Under the pieces are notes generated by a model. The model did no database searches, was not told the DNA's origin, and was given only the letters and a program-made list of their open reading frames with translations. Position numbers and translations under genes: made by a program. A DNA stretch of 64,000 nucleotides from Brachionus manjavacas (taxonomy: Eukaryota; Rotifera; Eurotatoria; Ploima; Brachionidae), in the NCBI GenBank assembly GCA_019054805.1, contig JAHQIY010000015.1, positions 194,001-258,000 of the forward strand, written 5' to 3'. Below, in pieces: positions 57,201 through 64,000 of this stretch (positions are counted from its first letter, which is position 1; the number at the start of each line of letters is the position of its first letter).

Positions 57201-57260
57201 AAAATAAAAAAATTGTTGAATTATTATTGTTATACCTTCTATGATAGGATTAACATTCAT
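42209..57260 (-). CDS. ANAPC1: Anaphase-promoting complex subunit 1 (eleven exons)
   Basis: Largest scaffold of the APC/C ubiquitin ligase. Exons, in order: 57260-57236, 54653-54108, 53623-53357, 53285-53173, 53104-50206, 47794-47191, 47138-47086, 47025-45863, 43547-42828, 42766-42433, 42384-42209. All phases agree; total 2299 residues. Exon 1 encodes only MNVNPIIE plus one base and completes the N terminus before SSYKDMIVISHPWEFVPKG. Exons 2-5 form the N-terminal propeller and a long low-complexity loop, then DEACDDDWQFML. Exons 6-9 hold the PC repeats: TMALPIGRGIFTLHTVNP, FHNGVAAGL, SLTAGLALGLILLEKG, CPGATIALGLIYF, and MGGGRYSLKTDSLSIALLLC with RHLYVLASEPRLLL. Exon 8 contains an acidic insert. 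The protein is longer than the vertebrate form (about 1940) because of loops. The last exon may continue through an alternative donor. Introns of 2.6, 2.4 and 2.3 kb carry transposon relics. Confidence 0.93.
44040..44263. mobile_element. piggyBac-type MITE with TTAA target duplication
   Basis: TTAA (44040-44043) and TTAA (44260-44263) flank an element with 15-bp perfect terminal inverted repeats, CACTAGAAGCACCAA. Just inside the left end is a perfect small palindrome, CGAGTCA-TTT-TGACTCG. It has no coding capacity. The ends match the preserved right end of the piggyBac remnant at 27225. It sits in the ANAPC1 intron between exons 8 and 9. Confidence 0.93.
44264..44455. repeat. Two-copy tandem repeat, about 110-bp unit
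   Basis: The block ATGCAACTTTGAATGTTGCA beginning near 44262 recurs with a few changes near 44373, followed in both copies by TTTCACATAACTA / ATTCACATAACTA and TTTTAAACTTT. It directly abuts the piggyBac MITE, inside an ANAPC1 intron. Confidence 0.75.
44729..45661. repeat. Foldback element, about 930 bp, in ANAPC1 intron
   Basis: Inverted arms of about 125-140 bp. The left arm begins AGGCAAATTGAAGTTTATGATC and runs through CAAAATTTTTAGTTTTTGAT and AACTTTATTAAACAT. The right arm is its reverse complement and ends at CAATTTGCCT (45661). The spacer is AT-rich without a frame. No certain target duplication. Confidence 0.78.
48552..49250. repeat. Foldback element rich in ACGTAA motifs, ANAPC1 intron
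   Basis: Imperfect inverted repeat about 700 bp long. Left: ATTATACGTGAAATTACGTAAG then ATAACGATAATTGACGTATA. Right, inverted: ATTCTCGTGAATTTACGCAAG then ATAACGATAATTGACGTATA, with a short extra insertion. Many copies of TTTACGTAA / TTACGTCAA lie within the arms. No coding capacity. It occupies the 2.4-kb intron between exons 5 and 6. Confidence 0.8.
49541..49959. mobile_element. Pogo/Tigger-type MITE with TA target duplication
   Basis: 419-bp element flanked by TA (49539-49540 and 49960-49961). The ends are inverted: left CAGTGAAACCTCTTAATCTG, right (inverted) CAGTGATACCTCTCTGATCTG. CAGTG..ACCTCT ends with a TA target are typical of pogo/Tigger elements. The repeated phrase TTTGTCCACC occurs at both sides inside. 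No transposase frame remains. Confidence 0.85.
56230..56760 (+). other. Decayed coding-like sequence in ANAPC1 intron 1
   Basis: A near-perfect hairpin, ATAACAAGAAT...ATTCTTGTTAT, lies at 56239-56271. After it comes a plus-strand stretch that reads like broken protein (EWNKKSEPFKHVKHDDN, TQEESKNYLSNFDTKS). It ends, across a one-base shift in an A-run, in a Cys motif: VCTQCNMVMKKK then FYCPNGCN, like a zinc ribbon. Several stops interrupt it. It is probably a transposon relic; the family is not recognised. Confidence 0.35.
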
Positions 57261-57409
57261 TCTGTAAAAGAAAATCAATCAGAGTAAATTTTTGTTTTTC
57301 TCGAAATTTAATTCTCTTTCAGATATTTTATTTTACACCTTTTTTTGATAATGTCCAAAATTTAATTAATATTAAACATTTTGTTTGAATTTAGAATTTT
57401 TATTTTATT
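57261..57409 (-). promoter_or_regulatory. Intercistronic spacer with possible spliced-leader acceptor
   Basis: 149 bp between the JmjC stop and the ANAPC1 ATG. On the minus strand it starts with AATAAA signals and ends in TTGATTTTCTTTTACAG followed by A and the ATG. A pyrimidine tract and AG at that place are what a trans-splice acceptor would look like. Alternatively it is the end of an intron whose 5' non-coding exon lies elsewhere. Confidence 0.45.
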
Positions 57410-58591
57410 TTAAGTATCATCCAAAAAAGACGGATCATCTGATGGTCTCATTAATAAACCTCTAATCCTTAATACAGGTGGATGCTTTGATTTGAATTCC
57501 AATCCAAGAGAAGAAAGCTGGTTGACACTTTCTTCTAAACTGAAATATTGAATAATTCTACTGTAAATTTCATCTATCTGTTGTTCATCTAAGCTCTCAT
57601 GCCACTGTTTAAATAAAAATCCTCTCAGCGATTCTTTTAAATTAGCTAAAATTCTATTAAATGATGAAAAAGGCATATTTTGTTTGATAATATTAAAAAT
57701 CCAATACAAAAAGGCCTCTTTTTGATCTGATTTTAAAATTTTTGACATATACACATTTTCTCCAGCATCTCCGAAAAAAACATTCACCGAAATAGTCAAT
57801 TCTGGTGATTTTACTTGATGCCAACAGAACGCCGGAAAATAAAGCATGTCTCCTTCCTTAAGTAAACAATACAGGCAATCAGTGTTCTTGAAACGTGTTA
57901 AAATGTCAGCATTGAGATTAGTTTGGATTTGATCACAGTTTATTTGAGATTGAATGGTCCGTCCTTTTGAACCAAGCTCATTCGGATACATGTTGTAAAC
58001 ATTACTTCCGTAAAGTCTTACTAATTTACGCCCTCTTATCACAGTAAGCATATTATCATCCGGATCCATGTGTGTATATTCATAATGACCACTTCTTGCT
58101 ATCCATAAAAATGGTCCTGCGTGGAGTTTTTCAACAAATTGAGGCATCTTAAGTTCATCGCTAACTTGAGGAAATGCTTTTTTTATATTTTGAACAGCCA
58201 AATACGAATTTTGACTATTAAAATTATCCATTAATAAATCTTTTACATATGTCTCAAACTTAATTTCTTGGACATTATAAGCTTTTCCCATTTTGTAACT
58301 CTCGTGCATCGTATTTCGCCGAACAAAGACACGGTTTTGACCACATTTTTCATTCAAGTATTCCAAAGACCAGTTTTTAAAAGCTTCGCCACAGTCAAAT
58401 ATTTTTAAAGCATTTCTAATCACTAATGGCTTGGATTTGCTCAAATAATTATTCATAAAGTATTCATGGTTATATTGTGAAGCGTCGATTTCATCTATAG
58501 ACAATAAGTTTCCTAGATGGTTAATCACATGTGACTTTGTAATACCATTATGACTGTCTTTTATCTCTACTTTGTTCTCTAATTGAGTCAT
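57410..58591 (-). CDS. JmjC/cupin-8 Fe(II)/2-oxoglutarate dioxygenase
   Basis: Single-exon gene of 393 residues. The N-terminal third has KPLVIRNALKIFDCGEAFKNW, the family's entry motif. The core shows the iron ligands HMD (in YEYTHMDPDDNML) and the distal histidine in FPAFCWHQVKS, with a lysine in VIRGRKLVRLY placed to bind 2-oxoglutarate. Overall layout matches the TYW5/JMJD7/HIF1AN group of hydroxylases, and TYW5 (tRNA wybutosine hydroxylase) looks nearest from memory. I would not fix the substrate. The C-terminal 110 residues are helical. Its stop is immediately followed by AATAAA, and the ANAPC1 start lies 149 bp downstream on the same strand. Confidence 0.87.
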   Translation of the reverse strand: MTQLENKVEIKDSHNGITKSHVINHLGNLLSIDEIDASQYNHEYFMNNYLSKSKPLVIRNALKIFDCGEAFKNWSLEYLNEKCGQNRVFVRRNTMHESYKMGKAYNVQEIKFETYVKDLLMDNFNSQNSYLAVQNIKKAFPQVSDELKMPQFVEKLHAGPFLWIARSGHYEYTHMDPDDNMLTVIRGRKLVRLYGSNVYNMYPNELGSKGRTIQSQINCDQIQTNLNADILTRFKNTDCLYCLLKEGDMLYFPAFCWHQVKSPELTISVNVFFGDAGENVYMSKILKSDQKEAFLYWIFNIIKQNMPFSSFNRILANLKESLRGFLFKQWHESLDEQQIDEIYSRIIQYFSLEESVNQLSSLGLEFKSKHPPVLRIRGLLMRPSDDPSFLDDT

Positions 58592-58703
58592 CTCGATTGT
58601 TTTAAAAAAGTTCCATTGTTTTATTTAGATTTTATATTTAAAAAAAATTGAAATTATTTTTGAATATTTTATTTTTAAAAGTGTAGGAAAAAAATTCAAA
58701 GTT

Positions 58704-58831
58704 AACAATTTTTTAGTTTTTTTCTTTCTAGCTGATTAAAAAAATTTAATTTAAATAATAAAATGATTTTGTTTAGTTTTAATTATAATCGCAAATTTAA
58801 AAAATTCTTCATTTTCAGTTAAATTAAATAA
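58704..58831. repeat. Direct repeat, left copy
   Basis: AACAATTTTTTAGTTTTTTTCTTTCTAG...AAATGATTTTGTTTAGTTTTAATTATAATCGC...CTTCATTTTCAGTTAAATTAAATAA. Nearly the same sequence recurs at 59474-59641, with two short extra segments there. The two copies bracket the TIR element. Confidence 0.8.
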
Positions 58832-58838
58832 GAAATTA

Positions 58839-59452
58839 TATTAAAGTGTCATTTATTTTGATTAAACGTCAATTAAAAAAAGATCAAATCGTCATTTATT
58901 TATATTAATTAGTCAACATAAAAATTAGTCAATTGAATGTATGAATCGTAAATTAAAAGTAATAGTTGTCATTTTAAGTAATTAGTTATCACATAATAAA
59001 ATTAAATGTTATAAAGTAAAGAGTCATTAAAAAAAAATTTTAATCATAAAAAAATTAGGAAAGGACTCGAATAATCCTTGGCTTTAATCAACATCAATTA
59101 TATGCTTCCACATTATTAAATGGGATAACAGCGTTATTGTAGAAATTTTCTGCTAGGGTAGTCTCATTATTACCTTCTTCTACCTCAGTTTCAATTAAAG
59201 TTTTCCTTAAGTTGTCTCGAGCTTCGATTTATTCGTCGAAAGCCTCACGAATATCTTCATTACCCCCCCGATTCCCCATAAAATTATTTATTGGGGTCGT
59301 AAGATTCGAGCCATGGTTCATTGAAATAAGTTACCATTTTGACTATGACAATAAATACATTTAAGTTACATTTATTCTTTTCAATGACAATTAATACATT
59401 TAAGTTACATTAATTTTATTGACGTTTTATCAAAATAAATGACGCTTTAATA
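58839..59452. mobile_element. TIR element carrying a broken gene fragment
   Basis: Terminal inverted repeats of about 35 bp: left TATTAAAGTGTCATTTATTTTGATT then AAACGTCAATT; right, inverted, TATTAAAGCGTCATTTATTTTGATA then AAACGTCAAT. The right part also holds a repeated TACATTTAAGTTACATT. On the minus strand at 59321-59094 lies a 76-codon frame (MNHGSNLTTPINNFMGN, RDNLRKTLIETEVEEGNN, ENFYNNAVIPFNNVEAYN) with a single TAA near codon 31. It is either the eroded end of a transposase or a captured host fragment. Superfamily not determined. Confidence 0.7.
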
Positions 59453-59473
59453 TGCGGTCAATAAATAATCAAA

Positions 59474-59641
59474 AACAATTTTTTAGTTTTTTTCTTTCTA
59501 GTTGATCTGAGATCAGTTATTAAAAAAACTTAATTTTAATAATAAAATGATTTTGTTTAGTTTTAATTATAATCGCTGCTTGTAATTAATAAATAATTTA
59601 TCAAATTTAAAAAATTCTTCATTTTCAGTTAAATTAAATAA
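59474..59641. repeat. Direct repeat, right copy
   Basis: Second copy of the 58704-58831 repeat, with insertions around GATCTGAGATCAGTTA and TGCTTGTAATTAATAAATAA. Confidence 0.8.
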
Positions 59642-59934
59642 TCAAAAAAAAAAACTCTTAAGCACAATAAATATTAATTAAGATGATTCAAGCACAATTG
59701 AATTCTAAGTAAAATAAACTTTCATAATTTCTCAGTATTTTTATCATTAGCCTCAATTTATTTAAATACTGTTTTTTTTAGAATTTCTAAAAAATAAGTC
59801 ATCAGTTGTTTTATGTGAATTAAATTGTTTTTAATTATATTTCTTATCCCTATTAAATTATTTTCTAAAAATTATTATTTGTTGTGCCTGGATTTGAAAA
59901 AAAATAATTAAAAGTAGAAAATAAATACTAAATT

Positions 59935-61359
59935 TTAATTATTTATAGTTACTTTTTTTCTTTCTGCAATCACGAGCAATATTTGAATCAAAATTTCAAT
60001 TGTTTCGACAAAGGTCAGAACACTTACTCCTAGGAAAAGACCTGCAAGTCCACCAATGCTTGAAAAAAGACCCACGACACCTATACTTGGATTCTCAGTT
60101 ATAGAAGTATAACCTAAATTATTATAATAAATATTAACTGCTGTAAGGTCGTTACTATCAATACTCTGGTTAAAATAGACCGAACCTGGTCCACTATATT
60201 CGCTTAGAATTTTTTCAAATTCACTATTAGAAAATTTAGTTAAAGAAGTGATCTTATCAAACCTCATGCCTTCACATTCCAAAGGACAATTTTTTGTGCA
60301 TTCATTTTCTAGATAGTCATCATTTTCTAGTATTTGAAAAACTTGATTAATGCAATCTTGAGAGGTGAATAAACTGCAAGGTTTTGATTCATAAAAACTT
60401 GGGTAATTTGCCACATAGCAATCGCATTTATCAATGAATAATTTTTGAAAACATTGGTATACGCACAAAGTCTGACTGTAGCCTTTTATATTTTGATGGA
60501 CTTTTTTGTAATATTCAGAGTCATAGCTGCTTATATCATCTGTATTTTGATCACAGTTGCTGTAAGGTTTTTGTTGAGATTTATAAAATGTTCTTGACAG
60601 AGCAATATTTGTCTCAGTCTTTGGGCTTACAGCAATTGGGTCTACCATTAATGGATAAGTTGTGTGATTGTGAACAAAAATGAGTGCTCCAGAGTTTGGA
60701 TTCATAGATTTCAAACTGTCTGGGACACTTATATTCAAAATTAATTTTACACCATAAAGTCTATCTGCAAACATGCTTGTTGACAAGTAAACTTCTTTGT
60801 CCTCCAGATCAAAACCCGAATTGAATTGATAGCAATTGCCATAATTTGGATGAAGAAAAAATTTGAATTCAGATAAATTGCATGGTTGGTAGACAAATTG
60901 ACAGTGGACTATCAATTTACTAAGTGAATCACCAAAATTTTTTTTATTATTTTCTAATTCTGGTTGGTTTGCTTGAATTTTTGCCATAAGTTCAAACTGG
61001 CCCGTGAGTGGATTTGTCAAATTTGATTTATTTTTAAGATTATCAATGAATCCTACAGAGAATTCCGAAGTAAAGTAGTTAATGTTGCAAATGGTGACTG
61101 TTGGAAACAATGGATTGTATTCTGAAATCACTCTAGTTTTTGTTGTTACTTCATACTTAAAATAGTTTACTATACTTTCGGCGATTAGATATGCACAAGC
61201 GCCTGTTGATAGAATGGTACAAAAAGCCCAAATTATTTTTATTGAAATTTTGGTTGATTTAAGAATGTTAGGCAGGCCATGGCTCGTCGATGAAAGCAAC
61301 ACATCGACAACAACGCTTTTTATTCTGCGACTTAAAGTAATTGGTTTCTTCAAATCCAT
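59935..61359 (-). CDS. DEG/ENaC/ASIC-family sodium channel subunit
   Basis: Single-exon gene, ATG at 61359, 474 residues (an upstream TTG in frame is not used). Cytoplasmic N terminus with SSTSHGLPNI (the conserved HG gating motif), TM1 about 40-65 (IIWAFCTILSTGACAYLI), then YNPLFPTVTICNINYF. A large Cys-rich extracellular domain follows, including CVYQCFQKLFIDKCDCYVAN and CTKNCPLECEGMRF. TM2 near 440-470 has the pore motif GLAGLFLGVSVLTFVE, with GVS where ASICs have GAS. The C-terminal tail is very short. The family forms trimeric, amiloride-sensitive cation channels gated by acid, peptides or force; the stimulus here is unknown. The extracellular cysteine-rich pattern rules out ligand-gated families of other folds. 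Confidence 0.9.
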   Translation of the reverse strand: MDLKKPITLSRRIKSVVVDVLLSSTSHGLPNILKSTKISIKIIWAFCTILSTGACAYLIAESIVNYFKYEVTTKTRVISEYNPLFPTVTICNINYFTSEFSVGFIDNLKNKSNLTNPLTGQFELMAKIQANQPELENNKKNFGDSLSKLIVHCQFVYQPCNLSEFKFFLHPNYGNCYQFNSGFDLEDKEVYLSTSMFADRLYGVKLILNISVPDSLKSMNPNSGALIFVHNHTTYPLMVDPIAVSPKTETNIALSRTFYKSQQKPYSNCDQNTDDISSYDSEYYKKVHQNIKGYSQTLCVYQCFQKLFIDKCDCYVANYPSFYESKPCSLFTSQDCINQVFQILENDDYLENECTKNCPLECEGMRFDKITSLTKFSNSEFEKILSEYSGPGSVYFNQSIDSNDLTAVNIYYNNLGYTSITENPSIGVVGLFSSIGGLAGLFLGVSVLTFVETIEILIQILLVIAERKKVTINN

Positions 61360-62305
61360 TTTTAATGTAAAATTTACTTTCAATTAAATTAATTTTGAAA
61401 GTTCTTTTTATTTCTTTCAAAAAACTAATAATTATTTTAAAATAAATATATTAGTTTTCAAATCGATTTTTCAAAAAACACTTTCTTTAAAAGTCGAAAA
61501 ATACTTTTTAAAACTAACTTTTTAAGAAAAAAAAGAATCAAAATTTCAAAGGTTCCGATTAAAAAGTTTTTAACAAAAGTGATATAATGCAAAATCATAT
61601 GAGTTTAATTGTATTTTATTTTTAAACACTAAATAAAGCTTCCTTAGTTATTTAATTTTATCGTAATAAAATTGATTATAAATTAGTTTATAAAATCAAA
61701 AACGTGGGAAATGAACATTAAGAAATTCATTATTTTTTCAATCATCCAAATAAATAGATATTTTCAATCAGGAGACTTTTTCTTTCCTTTTTGGATTGTT
61801 TCCTATTAAATTGAGACGAATTTTACTATTAAAATTTTAAAAAATAAATTGGGATATCATTATGTGATTGATCCGTTTTCGAAGAATAAAATGTGTTTTT
61901 TTTACTTCTAAAGTTTCAGCTGCACAAAAGTTGAAAAATATCCAATTTTAATAGAAAAATAAACTTGAAATAAATTTAAGTACAATTTTTCTTTCATTAT
62001 CCTAAAATAAAAATACAAAAATTGGATGGATTATTACATTCTTTAGTTGTAAAATTACCATTGTTTCATAGAAAAATTGTCTTTTAACGTTTTTAAAACT
62101 TTCAAATATCAAAATTAAAAGTCATGATGATATTTATTCTTTAAAATAACTATTTAAAAGCAAATTGTATGATTTTTTTCGATCCTTCCAAATTCTGATT
62201 ATTCTTTTGATTATTGGCTTTTTATTTAGAAAAAATTGAAAAAAATGCAATAACTAAAAGGTTGTATTAATTAAAAAAGATATTTCTTATTAAATTAAAT
62301 TAAGA
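61360..62305. other. Intergenic region
   Basis: AT-rich region between the DEG/ENaC start and the first tRNA gene. Nothing recognised. Confidence 0.5.
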
Positions 62306-62377
62306 TCCCATATGGTCTAGTGGTTAGGATTCCTGCCTTTCACGCAGGCGGCCCGGGTTCAATTCCCGGTGTGGGAA
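62306..62377 (+). tRNA. tRNA-Glu (anticodon TTC), copy 1
   Basis: 72-nt cloverleaf: acceptor TCCCATA pairing with TGTGGGA, A box TGGTCTAGTGG, anticodon stem CCTGC-CTTTCAC-GCAGG giving TTC, B box GGTTCAATTCC. No intron. A T-run follows (AAAATTTTTTT) as polymerase III terminator. The 5' flank TTAAGA is shared with the other two copies. Confidence 0.97.
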
Positions 62378-62700
62378 AATTTTTTTAAAAGTGAGAGCTT
62401 TTCAAAAAAAATTTCCGGTATTTTTGAATTAATGAAAATGAAGATTTAACGATAATATAGGCACTAAAATCAGTTCAATATTAAAAATAATAATAAAATT
62501 AAAATTTAACTCCCAATTTGAATATATTTTTCAGAATTTAAAAAAAATAGATAAAAAATTGAATTTTTTTACATTAAAGGGTAGATTTTTATTAGATGAA
62601 AAATTTTTGAATCTTGTTAGATCTTGCTTGCTATGTTCATTTTTCGTTTAAGCTAAAAAAACAAGCAAGGCTTTCTAGACTGTAAAATATTAAAAAAGAT
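62378..62700. other. Spacer between inverted tRNA genes
   Basis: AT-rich spacer of 323 bp. It contains an inverted pair near 62620-62670 (GATCTTGCTTGCTATG.. against ..AACAAGCAAGGC), otherwise nothing. Confidence 0.4.
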
Positions 62701-62772
62701 TTCCCACACCGGGAATTGAACCCGGGCCGCCTGCGTGAAAGGCAGGAATCCTAACCACTAGACCATATGGGA
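62701..62772 (-). tRNA. tRNA-Glu (anticodon TTC), copy 2
   Basis: Same mature sequence as copy 1 in opposite orientation. 5' flank TTAATTAAGA. Copies 1 and 2 form an inverted pair. Confidence 0.97.
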
Positions 62773-63664
62773 TCTTAATTAATTAAAAAAAGATAGCGTG
62801 TATATAAGACAAAATGAAAATTTTAATCTACTGAAAATCGCTATCTGAAAATCAATGTTCTGTAATTCTTTTATTGATTAATTTAGACTTAAGAATTCAG
62901 CTTAATAATTATCTCAATGAAAAAAAATGCTTCCTAATAAAACAAAAAATTATAATGGAAAATAAATTGGTTTATCAAATAATTTTCAAAATTAATTTTT
63001 TTAAAAAATCAAGCATTTAATTTTCAATATTTCCGAATACGATTATTTTTAAATTTTTTGTAATTTATAAAAGTCTCAGATCGAAGCCTTTTGGAAGTAA
63101 GAAATTTTTAGATTGTATTTTTAATTGTATCTTTCAAATTTTTTTGATAAATAATGAATAATTATTATCATAATTATTATATTAAAACAAAACGATTTTA
63201 TTTAAAATCGATTTTTGAAAAAAAAAGGCCTGTCCGTTAGAAATACCTAAAAGCTTTTTGAGTTACTTTCTAATTTTATTAAGAAAATATAACCATAATT
63301 TTAAAGATGAAAATGGAGATATATCCGATTATATTAGCTAAAATCAAAGTGGTATAGTGTAAAATCTTATGAATAATCTTTTGGTTAATTTTTTCAATAT
63401 TGGATGAAGTTTCCTTGAAGTGATTTTATGTTATCTGTTTAATAATATTTTTTAAATTGGTCAATCAAATCAAAGCGTGGGAATTGTGTTTTAACAAATT
63501 AATAATTTTCAAATTTTAATAACTTTTATTTTAAAAAGAATATCAAACTTGAAAATTATTTAGTATCAATTAAAAAAAAATTTATTAGCTTGAAAATTTA
63601 AAATTTTATTTAAAACATAAATTTTTTCAAAGTGTTTCGACTGCTTCACACTTTTAAAAAAATT
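62773..63664. other. Spacer between tRNA copies 2 and 3
   Basis: About 890 bp of AT-rich DNA. Nothing recognised. Confidence 0.45.
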
Positions 63665-63736
63665 TTCCCACACCGGGAATTGAACCCGGGCCGCCTGCGT
63701 GAAAGGCAGGAATCCTAACCACTAGACCATATGGGA
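63665..63736 (-). tRNA. tRNA-Glu (anticodon TTC), copy 3
   Basis: Same sequence and orientation as copy 2, with the same 5' flank TTAATTAAGA. A third recent duplicate. Confidence 0.97.
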
Positions 63737-64000
63737 TCTTAATTAATTATAATAAGTTAATATTAATATTATCTACAAGAATTAAGAAAATCTAACCGGG
63801 ACCCAAAAATGGCTGCCCGAAATTTCAATGGAAGAAAAAATCATGATTAAATTGAGATGAAATTTTTAAAATTTGACTCTTTTTATAATACCTTATTCAA
63901 AATTTTGTTTTTTTTTTTTACAAAATAATCTTTTTCCATAATTGACCCTAACTTTATAATACTTTGTCCTCGATCATTCAAGCTTAATTACTAGCTCGAC

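Overview
This is an AT-rich (well over 70 % by eye) animal nuclear DNA window. Many introns are only about 45-70 bp with GT..AG borders, a few are 1.5-2.6 kb, and decayed transposons sit in the introns and between genes. The gene content is metazoan: TFIID and APC/C subunits, a NEK9-type kinase, a DEG/ENaC channel, a pentameric ligand-gated channel, PAN-EGF-lectin proteins and a flagellar-type multi-domain adenylate kinase. The composition, the short introns and the lineage-specific Cys-rich secreted proteins fit a monogonont rotifer (Brachionus-like) best. That assignment is inference; no marker in the window proves it.

Layout: 0.5-1.4 kb NDUFAF6 (-); 2.6-7.2 kb TAF5 (-, eight exons, 2.2-kb intron carrying foldback repeats); 7.9-9.9 kb two tandem TLCD4-like membrane proteins (+); 12.1-18.2 kb a 1020-residue protein with a long charged helix and three adenylate-kinase domains (+), with a LINE remnant in its large intron; 19.2-19.7 kb an unrecognised 186-residue protein (+); 20.3-20.9 kb a Tctex1-type dynein light chain (-); 24.1-26.0 kb a secreted protein made of four two-part Cys-rich repeats (-); 26.6-27.2 kb a dead piggyBac copy; 28.1-29.3 kb a Cys-less pentameric channel subunit (+); 29.4-30.0 kb a dead Tc1 copy; 30.4-31.4 kb a PAN-EGF-C-type-lectin gene (-); 31.9-36.0 kb NEK9 (-); 36.2-36.6 kb a tRNA-derived SINE with 13-bp target duplications; 37.7-38.5 kb a damaged paralogue of the PAN-lectin gene; 39.3-40.4 kb a proline-rich EF-hand protein (-); 42.2-57.3 kb ANAPC1 (-, eleven exons, introns full of MITEs and foldbacks); 57.4-58.6 kb a JmjC dioxygenase (-); 58.8-59.5 kb a TIR element; 59.9-61.4 kb a DEG/ENaC channel (-); 62.3-63.7 kb three tRNA-Glu(TTC) genes.

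Most genes are independent. Two relationships stand out. The JmjC gene ends only 149 bp before the ANAPC1 start on the same strand, and a pyrimidine tract plus AG lies directly before the ANAPC1 ATG, so a spliced-leader operon is possible. A 224-bp MITE in an ANAPC1 intron carries the same ends and TTAA target site as the dead piggyBac copy at 27 kb, so that family probably mobilised it.

Exon structures were assembled by hand from reading frame, GT/AG borders and remembered family similarity. Every multi-exon model given closes in frame from ATG to stop, except the second PAN-lectin locus, which does not.
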